From: Palleronia salina
GTDB taxonomy: Bacteria > Pseudomonadota > Alphaproteobacteria > Rhodobacterales > Rhodobacteraceae
DNA: 64,000 nucleotides
Direction of reading: 5' to 3'
Assembly: GCF_900141995.1 (NCBI RefSeq)
Contig: NZ_FQZA01000007.1
Span: forward strand, 62,001-126,000
The notes under the pieces are model-generated. The model did not search any database, was not told the origin of the DNA, and worked only from the letters and a program-made list of their open reading frames with translations. Positions 36,385-44,665 of the stretch are shown here, piece after piece (the first letter of the stretch is position 1; every line of letters begins with the position of its first letter). A program made the position numbers and the translations under genes.

Positions 36385-37653
36385 ATGGAAACCGCCGCCA
36401 GCCGCCCGGTCAAGACGCGCCGGGTCTTCTACCTGCCGGGATATGACCCGATCCACCCGCGCCGCTACCGCGAGCTCTACCGAAAGGAAAGCAAGCAGCA
36501 GGCGGCCCTTTCGGGATACGAGATCGGGATCAAGCCGCGACAGGGCAAGCGGTATGGCTGGGACGTGGGCGCCCGGATCGAGGGGCGCACGGCGCTGAGC
36601 TCGGTCGAGGTGCTGGTCTGGTCCGACATCGTGCGCAAATCCATGGATAGCGGCATCGCGGCGACCTACGCGCAGCTGGCGCGCACGGCCTGGACCTATA
36701 TCGCCTCGGGCGCGCTGCGGCGGCTCATGTGGCTGCGCAAGGGGCCGGTCATCGCCGCGCTCTACCCGGTGGGGATGCTGCTTCTCCAGCTCGTCCTCGC
36801 GGTGGTGGCGGGGCGCATCGTGGGATCGGCACTCACCTTCGGCCTGACCGTGGGACTGCACCCTTTCGGGATCGGCCTGGGGTGGGTCGGCCCGGTCATC
36901 GAGCTGGTCGTCGGCGCTGCGGTGGCGGTGGCGGCCCTGCGCGGGTTTCGCAGGATCGATAACAGGCTCTACGCCTATTACCTGATGCACGATTACGCCT
37001 TCGCGGCGCGGTGGAACGGGGCCAACCCGCCCGCGCTCGAGGCGCGGATGGCCGAGTTCGGCGGTGCCATCGCTGCCGCGCTGGCCGAGGACGTGGACGA
37101 AGTGCTGGTCATCGGGCACAGCTCGGGCGCGCACTTGGCGGTGTCGATCCTCGCGGACCTGATCCGCGACGGGAAGGTGCCGGCCAACGGCCCGGTTCTG
37201 TCCTTCCTGTCGCTGGGGCAGGTCATCCCGATGATGAGCTTCCTGCCCGCCGCGGACCGGCTGCGGGCCGACCTGCGGTTCCTGTCCACGACCGACCGGC
37301 TGACCTGGGTGGACGTGACCGCGCCCGGCGATGGCTGCTCGTTTGCCCTGTGCGATCCGGTTGCCGTCTCGGGCGTCGCGCCCGCGACCGGGCAGCGTTG
37401 GCCGTTGGTGCTGTCGGCGGCCTTCACCCAGACGTTGCGGGACGAGACGTGGAAAAAGCTGCGCTGGCGATTCTTCCGGCTGCATTTCCAGTATCTCTGC
37501 GCCTTCGACGCGCTGCTCGACGATCCGGGCCGTTACGATTATTTCGCGATCACGGCCGGGCCGCAGACCCTCGCCGCGCGGCTGGCTGGGCGCAAGCCTT
37601 CGGCCTCGCGCATCGACGTGGCCGCCTCGTCCCATACCTCCATGGCCGCATGA
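36385..37653 (+). CDS. membrane alpha/beta-hydrolase-like protein
   Basis: Protein of about 422 residues. Near residue 245 it has VLVIGHSSGAHLAV, the GxSxG nucleophile elbow of alpha/beta hydrolases, with N-terminal VFYLPGYDPIHPRRY as the expected oxyanion strand. Two or three hydrophobic segments (about 118-145 and 170-190) interrupt the fold, so it is membrane-bound. The start is set at ATG 36385 because gaggg lies 9 bases before it; ATG 36376 and a TTG at 36349 are alternatives. The stop overlaps the P450 start (ATGA), suggesting a joint pathway. Substrate unknown. Confidence 0.7.
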   Translation: METAASRPVKTRRVFYLPGYDPIHPRRYRELYRKESKQQAALSGYEIGIKPRQGKRYGWDVGARIEGRTALSSVEVLVWSDIVRKSMDSGIAATYAQLARTAWTYIASGALRRLMWLRKGPVIAALYPVGMLLLQLVLAVVAGRIVGSALTFGLTVGLHPFGIGLGWVGPVIELVVGAAVAVAALRGFRRIDNRLYAYYLMHDYAFAARWNGANPPALEARMAEFGGAIAAALAEDVDEVLVIGHSSGAHLAVSILADLIRDGKVPANGPVLSFLSLGQVIPMMSFLPAADRLRADLRFLSTTDRLTWVDVTAPGDGCSFALCDPVAVSGVAPATGQRWPLVLSAAFTQTLRDETWKKLRWRFFRLHFQYLCAFDALLDDPGRYDYFAITAGPQTLAARLAGRKPSASRIDVAASSHTSMAA

Positions 37654-38996
37654 CATTGCCGCCCAAGCCGGCGGCGCGACCCGACAGGGTGCCGCTCTGG
37701 CGGTATTTCAAGCTGTTCCGCGCCGATATCCTGTCCGCGCAGCCCGCGCGGCTCTATCGCGCTTGGATGGCCGAGTTCCGCACGCCATTCTTCCGGTCCT
37801 TCATGGTGAACGACCCGGGCGTCCTGCGGCTGGTGCTGCGCGACCGGCCCGCCGATTTTCCCAAGGCCGACCGCGTGGGCGAGGGGCTGCGCCCGTTGCT
37901 GGGCCGTTCGGTCTTCGTCACGAACGGCGCGGAATGGGCGCGCCAGCGGCGGATCATCGACCCGGCCTTCGCGGGCGGACGGCTGCGCGATACCTTCCCG
38001 GCCATGCTGGAGGCCGCGCGCGCCGGGGCCGGGCGGCTGCAAACCGGCGTGCAGGATGTCGAGCCCGAGGCCAGCCATGCCGCCGCCGACGTGATCTTCC
38101 GCACGCTGTTCTCGATCCCGATCGAGCATCAGGTCGCGGCGCGGGTCTTCGACGAGTTCCGGGCCTACCAGCGGACCCAGCCCCTGATGAACCTGGGCGC
38201 CTTCCTGCGTCTGCCGTCCTGGGCGCCGCGCCTGCACCGCCGCCGCACCCGCGCGGCGGCCAGGCGCATCCGCGGCCTGATCGCGGGTCTGGTCGATCAA
38301 CGCCTTGCCGAGGTGGCCGAGGGGCGCGCGCCAGATGACCTGGCCACCAAGATCCTGACCACCGCCGATCCCGAGACCGACGAGCGCTTCGACGCGGACG
38401 AGATGGTGGACCAGGTGGCGATCTTCTTCCTGGCGGGGCACGAGACCAGCGCGGCGGCCCTGGGCTGGGCGCTGTACCTGCTGGCGACCCATCCCGAGAT
38501 CCAGGACCGTGTGGCGGCCGAGGCGCGGGAGTACATGGCTGACCCGACCTTCGCGCGCCTGTCGGTCCTGAAAACCACCCGCGACGTGTTCCGCGAGACC
38601 CTGCGACTGTATCCACCCGTGCCGATGATGGTGCGCGAGACGAGCCGCGCCGAGCGGCTGCGCGACCGTGACGCACGCCGGGGCGACCTGGTGGTGCTGA
38701 GCCCCTGGCACCTGCACCGGCACGAACGGCTTTGGAAAAATCCCGATGCCTTCGACCCCGACCGCTGGCAGGACCCGGCCACCCGCGACAGCCAGCGCGA
38801 CGCATACATGCCGTTCTCGGCCGGGCCACGGGTCTGCACCGGCGCGGGCTTCGCCATGGCCGAGGGGGTGATCCTGCTGGCCGCGATCCTTGCGCACTGG
38901 CGCCTGGCCCCGGTTGCGGGGCGCGTGCCGGTGCCCCAGGCGCATCTGACGGTGCGGGCGGCGGAGGGGATTTGGTTGGACCTGTCGCCCAGATGA
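37650..38996 (+). CDS. cytochrome P450
   Basis: Haem monooxygenase of 448 residues. The I-helix motif is FFLAGHETSAAALGWAL, the ExxR motif is RETLRLYPPVP, and the haem-binding cysteine is in PFSAGPRVCTGAGFAMAEG near residue 393. It is soluble, without a membrane anchor. Partner ferredoxin/reductase genes are not in the window. The ATG at 37650 overlaps the stop of the membrane hydrolase gene. The P450 stop codon lies inside the first hairpin of a palindromic element (38991-39009). Confidence 0.95.
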   Translation: MTLPPKPAARPDRVPLWRYFKLFRADILSAQPARLYRAWMAEFRTPFFRSFMVNDPGVLRLVLRDRPADFPKADRVGEGLRPLLGRSVFVTNGAEWARQRRIIDPAFAGGRLRDTFPAMLEAARAGAGRLQTGVQDVEPEASHAAADVIFRTLFSIPIEHQVAARVFDEFRAYQRTQPLMNLGAFLRLPSWAPRLHRRRTRAAARRIRGLIAGLVDQRLAEVAEGRAPDDLATKILTTADPETDERFDADEMVDQVAIFFLAGHETSAAALGWALYLLATHPEIQDRVAAEAREYMADPTFARLSVLKTTRDVFRETLRLYPPVPMMVRETSRAERLRDRDARRGDLVVLSPWHLHRHERLWKNPDAFDPDRWQDPATRDSQRDAYMPFSAGPRVCTGAGFAMAEGVILLAAILAHWRLAPVAGRVPVPQAHLTVRAAEGIWLDLSPR

Positions 38997-39058
38997 TCCG
39001 GGATCATCTGTTCGAGACGATCTAAGATAGTCTCCCGGAGATCATCGCAGATGATCTC
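38991..39058. repeat. three-hairpin palindromic element, copy 2
   Basis: Three consecutive palindromes: 38991-39009 (AGATGATCC-G-GGATCATCT), 39014-39034 (GAGACGATCT-A-AGATAGTCTC, one mismatch) and 39038-39058 (GAGATCATC-GCA-GATGATCTC). The first covers the P450 stop codon. Same order, spacing and TTCGAGAC linker as the copy at 21927-21996. It lies between convergent genes, as copy 1 does. Confidence 0.85.
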
Positions 39059-39067
39059 ATCACAGGC

Positions 39068-39298
39068 TCAGCAAACCACACGCACCGGTTCGTTGTTGCA
39101 GAAAATGACGAACTGGCCGGCATTCTCGACGGCGTGGAAGCCACGGCGTTCCAGCTCGGCACGGAAGGCAGCGCGGCCCATCACCCGCTCCACATCGCGC
39201 GCGGCGCGGCGCACCACGCCGCCGGCCATGGCCGATTTGCTTCGGAAGATCTGGAACAGGAACTGGTCGGGCGTGATGGTCTCGTATCGCTCTTGCAT
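39068..39298 (-). CDS. small conserved protein of the fumC cluster
   Basis: Protein of 76 residues: MQERYETITPDQFLFQIFRS, then RRAARDVERVMGRAAFRAELERRG and the end VIFCNNEPVRVVC. I have seen similar small proteins labelled N-(5'-phosphoribosyl)anthranilate isomerase in related genomes, which is clearly wrong for a protein of this length; it cannot form the TrpF barrel. Two cysteines near the C-terminus may be functional. It is 24 bases from the ribbon-helix-helix gene and probably the last gene of the fumC operon. Function unknown. Confidence 0.75.
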   Translation of the reverse strand: MQERYETITPDQFLFQIFRSKSAMAGGVVRRAARDVERVMGRAAFRAELERRGFHAVENAGQFVIFCNNEPVRVVC

Positions 39299-39322
39299 CG
39301 CACGAGCGTGCCATGAACCTGG

Positions 39323-39547
39323 TTAAGAGTTCCTTTCAAGCACCCGTTCCAGAACGAAAACCCGGATCGCCGAGGCGAGCCCGGTCTCGGGGTCGCGCGC
39401 GGCGTCGATGGCGGCGGCCAGGTCGTTGAGCGGGCGCCCGTCCTCGGCCGCGATGCGCCGGAATTCCCGCCAGAACGGGTCTTCCAGCGACACGGAGGTG
39501 CGATGCCCCCGCAGGGTGAGCGAGCGCTTGACCGGTGGCCCGCTCAC
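39323..39547 (-). CDS. ribbon-helix-helix domain protein
   Basis: Protein of 74 residues of the RHH_4 type: RSLTLRGHRTSVSLEDPFWR is the beta strand followed by the two helices (FRRIAAEDGRPLNDLAAAID), ending in LASAIRVFVLERVLERN. Such proteins bind DNA as dimers, and the closest class is named only as a domain of unknown function. Its start overlaps the DUF4169 stop (ATGA). Possible regulator of the fumC operon, which is a guess from location. Confidence 0.87.
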   Translation of the reverse strand: MSGPPVKRSLTLRGHRTSVSLEDPFWREFRRIAAEDGRPLNDLAAAIDAARDPETGLASAIRVFVLERVLERNS

Positions 39548-39729
39548 TCGTCCTCGGTGAACTTGTGGCCGTCGAGAAGCGCCCGGGCGCGGTCGGTGCG
39601 GGCGGCCTCGGCCACCCGCTCGGCCTTGCTGCGGCCGTGTTTCGCGGCGTTGGCGTCGGCCCGCGCCTTGTCGTCGGACCGCTGGCGCGCCTTGCGGGCC
39701 TTGTTCAGATTGATCGGGCCATCGCTCAT
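39544..39729 (-). CDS. DUF4169 protein
   Basis: Short, highly charged protein of 61 residues with the DUF4169 pattern: [20 protein letters not shown], then [20 protein letters not shown] and a final GHKFTEDE. Function unknown. It overlaps both neighbours by 4 bases (fumC stop and RHH start), so the fumC-DUF4169-RHH set is translationally coupled, an order common in this bacterial group. Confidence 0.9.
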   Translation of the reverse strand: MSDGPINLNKARKARQRSDDKARADANAAKHGRSKAERVAEAARTDRARALLDGHKFTEDE

Positions 39730-41117
39730 TTGGGGCCGATCATCTGCTCGGGACGGACCACGCGCTCGAACGTCTCGGCATCGACGAAGCCCAGGTTGAT
39801 GGCCTCTTCCTTCAGGGTCGTGCCGTTCTTGTGCGCGGTCTTGGCGACCGTCGTGGCGTTGTCATAGCCGATCTCGGGCGCCAGCGCGGTGACCAGCATC
39901 AGAGACTCGCGCATGAGCTTGCCGATGCGATCCTCGTCGGCGCGGATGCCTGCCACGCAATTGTCGGTGAAGGCCACGCAGGCGTCGCCCAGAAGCTGCA
40001 TGGATTGCAGCACGTTGTAGGCCATCATCGGCTTCATCACGTTCAGCTCGAAATGGCCCTGGCTGCCGGCGAAGCCCACGGCGGCGTCGTTGCCCATGAC
40101 ATGGGCGCAGACCTGGGTGATCGCCTCGACCTGGGTGGGATTCACCTTGCCGGGCATTATCGAGCTTCCGGGCTCGTTCTCGGGCAGCATCAGCTCGCCC
40201 AGGCCGCAGCGGGGGCCCGAGCCCAGCATGCGGATGTCGCAGGCGATCTTGTAGATGGACGCGGCCACGGTCTTCAGCGCGCCCGAGAGCTCGACCAGCG
40301 TGTCGTGGGCGGCCAGCGCCTCGAACTTGTTGGGCGCGGTGACCAGCGGCAGGCCGGTGATGTCGGCCATGTGGCCCGCGACTTCCTCGCCCCAGCCCTC
40401 GGGGGTGTTCAGCCCGGTGCCCACGGCGGTGCCGCCCTGGGCCAGTTGGTGCAGGCGGGGCAGGGTGGCCTCGACCCGCTCGATCCCCATGGCGACCTGA
40501 TGCGCGTAGCCCGAGAACTCCTGTCCCAGGGTAAGCGGCGTCGCGTCCATGGTGTGCGTCCGGCCGATCTTGATGATGGCGTCCCATTCCTTCGCCTTGG
40601 CGTCCAGCGCCGCGTGCAGGTGGCGCAGGCCCGGCAGCAGCGTGTCGCGCACCGTGGTGGCGCAGGCAATGTGCATGGCGGTGGGGAAGGTGTCGTTGCT
40701 GGACTGGCCCATGTTGCAATGGTCGTTGGGATGGACCGGGTCCTTCGAGCCGATCTCGCCGCCCATGATCTCGATCGCGCGGTTGGCGATGACCTCGTTG
40801 GCGTTCATGTTCGACTGGGTGCCCGAGCCGGTCTGCCACACGACCAGCGGGAAGTGGTCGTCGAGCTTGCCGGCCACCACCTCGGACGCGGCCGAGATGA
40901 TCGCGTCGGCGCGGCCGTCGTCCAGCTTGCCGCGCGCCTTGTTGGCCATGGCGCAGGCCTGCTTGATGACGCCCAGCGCGCGCACGATGGCCACCGGCTG
41001 ACGCTCCCACCCGATGGGGAAGTTCATCAGCGACCGCTGGGTCTGTGCGCCCCAGTACTTGTCTGCGGGCACGTCGAGCGGGCCAAAGCTGTCTGTTTCG
41101 GTGCGGGTGCCGGTCAT
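39726..41117 (-). CDS. fumC: class II fumarate hydratase
   Basis: Converts fumarate to malate in the TCA cycle. Homotetramer of 463-residue subunits. The family signature [11 protein letters not shown] is near residue 318; the active-site segments [33 protein letters not shown] and the C-terminal catalytic region are intact. Start set at ATG 41117 ([19 protein letters not shown]). It leads an operon with DUF4169 and RHH genes. Confidence 0.98.
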   Translation of the reverse strand: MTGTRTETDSFGPLDVPADKYWGAQTQRSLMNFPIGWERQPVAIVRALGVIKQACAMANKARGKLDDGRADAIISAASEVVAGKLDDHFPLVVWQTGSGTQSNMNANEVIANRAIEIMGGEIGSKDPVHPNDHCNMGQSSNDTFPTAMHIACATTVRDTLLPGLRHLHAALDAKAKEWDAIIKIGRTHTMDATPLTLGQEFSGYAHQVAMGIERVEATLPRLHQLAQGGTAVGTGLNTPEGWGEEVAGHMADITGLPLVTAPNKFEALAAHDTLVELSGALKTVAASIYKIACDIRMLGSGPRCGLGELMLPENEPGSSIMPGKVNPTQVEAITQVCAHVMGNDAAVGFAGSQGHFELNVMKPMMAYNVLQSMQLLGDACVAFTDNCVAGIRADEDRIGKLMRESLMLVTALAPEIGYDNATTVAKTAHKNGTTLKEEAINLGFVDAETFERVVRPEQMIGPK

Positions 41118-41201
41118 CTGCGGGGTCCTCACATGCGGTCCTTGGGTTTGCCCCATGGACTAGCGCAGCGCCGCGCCCGCGACAACGGCGCGCGTGGCCC
41201 G

Positions 41202-41690
41202 CTACTTGCGGAAGGCGTCCAGGCTGACCACGTCGGCGTCCTTCTTGGGCTTGGGCTTCGCCTCGGCGTCATCATCGATGTCGATCATGCCGGCGGGCGC
41301 GACATCCTCGTCGTCATCGTCGGACGAGTCCTCGTCCTCCTGCGTCTCGAAGCGCAGGCCGAATTCGACCGAAGGGTCCACGAAGGTGCGGATGGCGTCG
41401 TAGGGGATGTATAGCGGCTCGGGGCTGTCACCGAAGTTCAGGGTGACGGAAAAGCCTTCGCCGGTCACCTCCAGCCCGTCGTACCAGTGCTGCATGACCA
41501 CCGTCATTTCGCCCGGATAACGGTCGGACAGCCAGTCGGCGATCTCGACGTCGGGGTGCATCGTGTCGAAGGTGATGAAGAAATGGTGGTCGCCCGGCAG
41601 GCCGTGGTCGCGCACATCCTCGAGCACGCGGCGGATCAGGCCCCGCATGGCCGCGTGCATCAGGTTGCCGTAATCGATCTTGCGCGTCAT
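41202..41690 (-). CDS. sspB: SspB-type ClpXP adaptor
   Basis: Protein of 162 residues. The N-terminal ~110 residues are the SspB fold (MTRKIDYGNLMHAAMRGLI, FFITFDTMHPDVEIADWL, YPGEMTVVMQHWYDGLEV, FSVTLNFGDSPEPLYIPY), which binds ssrA tags. The C-terminal acidic linker (DEDSSDDDDEDVAPAG) ends in VVSLDAFRK, the ClpX-docking tail. Start at ATG 41690. The tmRNA gene that makes the tags lies 100 bases upstream on the same strand. Confidence 0.93.
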   Translation of the reverse strand: MTRKIDYGNLMHAAMRGLIRRVLEDVRDHGLPGDHHFFITFDTMHPDVEIADWLSDRYPGEMTVVMQHWYDGLEVTGEGFSVTLNFGDSPEPLYIPYDAIRTFVDPSVEFGLRFETQEDEDSSDDDDEDVAPAGMIDIDDDAEAKPKPKKDADVVSLDAFRK

Positions 41691-41794
41691 CGCCTCTGCC
41701 CTTGTCGGTTCCTCTGACCATACGACATTCGCAAGCGATGAAAAGGGACGAAAGGCCCCGTGCGGAGACCCGCGCAAAGATGAAATTCGGGGGA

Positions 41795-42110
41795 TGAAAA
41801 TGCAGGCTTCTGTTGCCAGGTGCCTGCGAACCCCGCCTTACGCTGCTAGGCGCAAGGACTTAGATTTCGGTCTGTTACAGCTTAGGCTGCAACGGCGACC
41901 GGAGCACGATTGTCGTTGGCAATTGTACTTTTCTGCACCGATATCGGTGGTAGCTCACCGAGACAAAGCAACCCCTTTAGACGTCCGTCGATCCTGTTTC
42001 GGCCCCATGAGCCCCCAACGAGGGAATTTGGTGGAGCCGCCGGGTACCGCCCCCGGGTCCGATCCGCTTATTACGAGCGCGTTTATGTCCATAGTTCCTT
42101 GCGGAACACC
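41795..42110 (-). ncRNA. ssrA: two-piece (permuted) tmRNA
   Basis: On the minus strand, the acceptor piece comes first (about 42110 to 42029, ending CGGCTCC-A-CCA at 42039-42029), then a 22-base spacer (42028-42007), then the coding piece from GGGGCCG at 42006-42000. The two ends pair as a 7-base acceptor stem with one G-U. The coding piece carries the tag frame at 41920-41882: resume codon GCC, then ANDNRAPVAVAA and TAA. A GCAGGC/GCCTGC stem followed by ATTTTC near 41800 marks the 3' end. The order is that of circularly permuted alphaproteobacterial tmRNA. Limits are approximate by a few bases. Confidence 0.93.
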
Positions 42111-42158
42111 CCAGAAATAGGGGGCGCGGGCGGTCGGTTCAAGCCCGAAGCGCGACGC

Positions 42159-42509
42159 TCAGGCCAGATTGATCCAGATGCCGACGATGCCCACCACGGC
42201 CTCGACCGCGAAGAAGATCACCTTCGACCGGGTCACGCCGTCGAGCAGCAGGGACGTGGCGCGCCCCACGGCCCCTCCGCCCCAGGCAAAGCCGATCATG
42301 GCATAGGCGATGGGGTCGCCGATCAGCAGCGCGCCCAGACCCAGCCCCACGAACAGCGCGCCCGAGGCGGCGCGCACCTCGGACACGCCCATGGTCGATC
42401 CCTTGTCCTGGGTGTCGAGTTTTTCCATCGTGTAGCGCGGCGCCAGCCAGCCGATGGCGCCGAAGCCGATGGACAGAAGCGCGATGACGATGTTCAGAAG
42501 GTCGACCAT
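42159..42509 (-). CDS. small four-helix membrane protein (DUF4345-like)
   Basis: Protein of 116 residues with about four hydrophobic segments; key pieces are IGWLAPRYTMEKLD, EVRAASGALFVGLGLGALLIG, and VIFFAVEAVVGIVGIWIN. The pattern is close to DUF4345 proteins, though I cannot confirm the domain. RBS ggagag precedes the ATG. It ends about 49 bases before the tmRNA gene in the same direction and starts 170 bases from the divergent DUF2182 gene. Confidence 0.7.
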   Translation of the reverse strand: MVDLLNIVIALLSIGFGAIGWLAPRYTMEKLDTQDKGSTMGVSEVRAASGALFVGLGLGALLIGDPIAYAMIGFAWGGGAVGRATSLLLDGVTRSKVIFFAVEAVVGIVGIWINLA

Positions 42510-42678
42510 GAAAACTCTCCGCTGATTTCGCCTTTAGCGACCGGCGCGGCGCAAAGTTCCGGCGCCGCGACCAATGGGCCCTGCGGATCCTGTTCGGATG
42601 CCGCGCGAAACGATTTGACTCCCATGGCCGATATGGCCGACCAAACCGGTGACTGGACCGCGAAGCAGGGAGGCGCGC

Positions 42679-43431
42679 GTGACCCGCTGGACTGGATGGG
42701 TGCGATCGGCGCTGTGGCTTGGCTTCTTCGCGGTGATCCTTTGCGCCTGGTGGGTGATGTACTCCATGGCGCGCATGTCCGGGGTCGACCTGCTGGGCCG
42801 CCCGGTTTCCATGAACATGATGCCCATGGACGGTTTCGGGGCGCTGTTCGTCATGTGGGCGGCGATGATGGCGGCGATGATGCTGCCGACCACGGTCCCG
42901 ACCCTGCGCGCCTATGACGACCTGACGCGCAGCGCGGGCGCCACGCGGGCTGGCTGGCTGGGGGTGCTCGCCGGCTTCTTCGCCGTCTGGGTGGTCTTCG
43001 CCGCCGGTATCGCGGCGGTGCAGGTGGCCCTTTTGCGCGCGGGTGTCATCGACGACCTGGGTATCGCGACGAGCGGCCTGATCTCGGGCGGCCTTCTGAT
43101 CGCCGTGGGTCTCTTCCAGTTCACCCGCGCGAAAGAGGTCTGCCACGGCGTCTGCCACGCCCCCACCACCTATTTCCTCGGTCACTGGCGCCCCGGCGGG
43201 CTTGGCGGGCTGCGCATGGGCGTTTCGCTGGGCGCCTTCTGCGTCGGCTGCTGCTGGGGCTTCATGGCGCTGGGCTTCGTCGGCGGCGTCATGAGCCTGT
43301 TGTGGATGGGCGCCGCGACGCTGTTTATGGTGCTCGAGAAATTGCCGCAGATCGGCCACCGCCTGCTTCGGCCGGCGGGCGCCGCGCTCTGTCTCGCCGG
43401 GGGCGGAATCATCGCCGCCTCGTTCCTCTGA
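42679..43431 (+). CDS. DUF2182 metal-binding-type membrane protein
   Basis: Integral membrane protein of 250 residues, about six helices, of the DUF2182 family of predicted metal-binding membrane proteins. Met-rich MNMMPMDGFGALFVMWAAMM and the pair CHGVCHAP plus CVGCCWG fit metal coordination. I chose the GTG at 42679 because agggagg lies just before it; a GTG at 42649 is possible. It heads an operon with DUF1326, DinB, dmdA and acuI. DUF2182 and DUF1326 genes often occur together. Confidence 0.85.
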   Translation: MTRWTGWVRSALWLGFFAVILCAWWVMYSMARMSGVDLLGRPVSMNMMPMDGFGALFVMWAAMMAAMMLPTTVPTLRAYDDLTRSAGATRAGWLGVLAGFFAVWVVFAAGIAAVQVALLRAGVIDDLGIATSGLISGGLLIAVGLFQFTRAKEVCHGVCHAPTTYFLGHWRPGGLGGLRMGVSLGAFCVGCCWGFMALGFVGGVMSLLWMGAATLFMVLEKLPQIGHRLLRPAGAALCLAGGGIIAASFL

Positions 43432-43451
43432 TCCGTTCCGAAAGGTTGCCC

Positions 43452-44165
43452 ATGTCCGATACGCCCGACACGCCCGCCCCCTCCGACCGTCTGCGGGTGC
43501 GCGACCGCATCCTGCAGCAGATGGCGAACCCGCTGCGCCGGAAAAGCCAGCCGACCGAGTGGCGGATGAAGGGCGAGCTGTTCCTCAACTGCTCGTGCGA
43601 GGTGTTCTGCCCCTGCGTCGTGTCGCTGGGCGCGCACCCGCCGACCGAGGGGCACTGCCACGCCTGGATGGCCATCGCCATCGACGAGGGCCATTTCGAG
43701 GGCGAGTCGCTGGACGGGCTGAATATCGGGCTGCTGGTCGACATCCCCGGCCGCATGGCCGAGGGCAACTGGAAGGTCGCGGCCTACGTGGACGACCGCG
43801 CCAGCCAGAAGGCCTATAACGGGCTGCTGAAGATCCTGTCGGGCGCGGCGGGCGGCACCACGGGTCTGTTCACCATGCTGGTGAGCGAGATCATCGGCGC
43901 CGAGCGCGAGCGGGTCGAGATCACCCGCGAGGGCAACCGCCGCAGCATCATGGTGGGCCGCAAGATCCAGGGCGAGATCGAGACGCTGGCCGGCAAGTCG
44001 CCCGATCACCCGGTGATGATCTCGAACTCGAAATACTGGATGGGTCCCGACATCATCGCCGCGCGCGGCATCAAGTCCAAGCTGCGCGATTATGGCCGGG
44101 TGTGGGATTTCTCGGGCAAGTCGGCCGAGATCTGCCCCATCGACTGGTCGGGTCCGGGGCGGTGA
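43452..44165 (+). CDS. DUF1326 protein
   Basis: Soluble protein of 237 residues. The family hallmark is LFLNCSCEVFCPCVVS near residues 46-60, three clustered cysteines suited to metal binding, followed by GHCHAWMAIAIDEG. It is 20 bases downstream of DUF2182, the usual partner; together they look like a metal-handling pair. The stop codon overlaps the GTG start of the DinB-like gene. Function unknown. Confidence 0.88.
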   Translation: MSDTPDTPAPSDRLRVRDRILQQMANPLRRKSQPTEWRMKGELFLNCSCEVFCPCVVSLGAHPPTEGHCHAWMAIAIDEGHFEGESLDGLNIGLLVDIPGRMAEGNWKVAAYVDDRASQKAYNGLLKILSGAAGGTTGLFTMLVSEIIGAERERVEITREGNRRSIMVGRKIQGEIETLAGKSPDHPVMISNSKYWMGPDIIAARGIKSKLRDYGRVWDFSGKSAEICPIDWSGPGR

Positions 44166-44665
44166 TCACGCCCGCCTGGGTGGCCATGATGGCGCGCTAC
44201 AACGCCTGGCAGAACGGCTGGGTGATCGAGGCGTGCGAGGCCCTGGGCGAGGCCGAGCGGCGCGCGGACCGGGGCCTGTTCTTCGGGTCGGTCCACGGCA
44301 CGCTGAGCCATATTCTCTGGGGTGATCACATGTGGCTGGCGCGGTTCACCGGGGGCGATCTGCCCGGCATTCGCATCGCGGACTCGGGCGATTACGTCAC
44401 GGACTGGTCCGCCCTGGTGCGGCAGCGCGCCGAGACCGACGCGGCCCTTGTCGACTGGGCGGGCGGTGTGACCGGGGAGTGGCTGCACACCGATTACAGC
44501 TGGCATTCCAAGGCCGCGGGACGGCAGGTCAGCCGCCCGATGGCGCAGGTGGTCACGCATCTCTTCAATCACCAGACCCACCACCGCGGCCAGATCCATG
44601 CCGCGCTGACACGGACGGGGCAGGCGACCCGCGACACCGATCTCTTTTTCCTGGAGCCCGACTGA
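44162..44665 (+). CDS. DinB-family protein
   Basis: Four-helix-bundle protein of 167 residues. The DinB metal triad is visible as VHGTLSHILWGDHMWL (first His) and VVTHLFNHQTHHRGQIHAAL (second and third His near 138-142). The superfamily includes metal-dependent thiol S-transferases and hydrolases for low-molecular-weight thiols. The GTG start overlaps the DUF1326 stop (GTGA), and its TGA overlaps the dmdA ATG by one base. The tight coupling suggests a task linked to DMSP demethylation or the resulting methylated thiols, but that is inference. Confidence 0.85.
   Translation: MITPAWVAMMARYNAWQNGWVIEACEALGEAERRADRGLFFGSVHGTLSHILWGDHMWLARFTGGDLPGIRIADSGDYVTDWSALVRQRAETDAALVDWAGGVTGEWLHTDYSWHSKAAGRQVSRPMAQVVTHLFNHQTHHRGQIHAALTRTGQATRDTDLFFLEPD

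Noticed and set aside
39068-39298. Naming the 76-residue protein phosphoribosylanthranilate isomerase
   Set aside because: TrpF is a barrel of about 200 residues; this protein is far too short and lacks its motifs.
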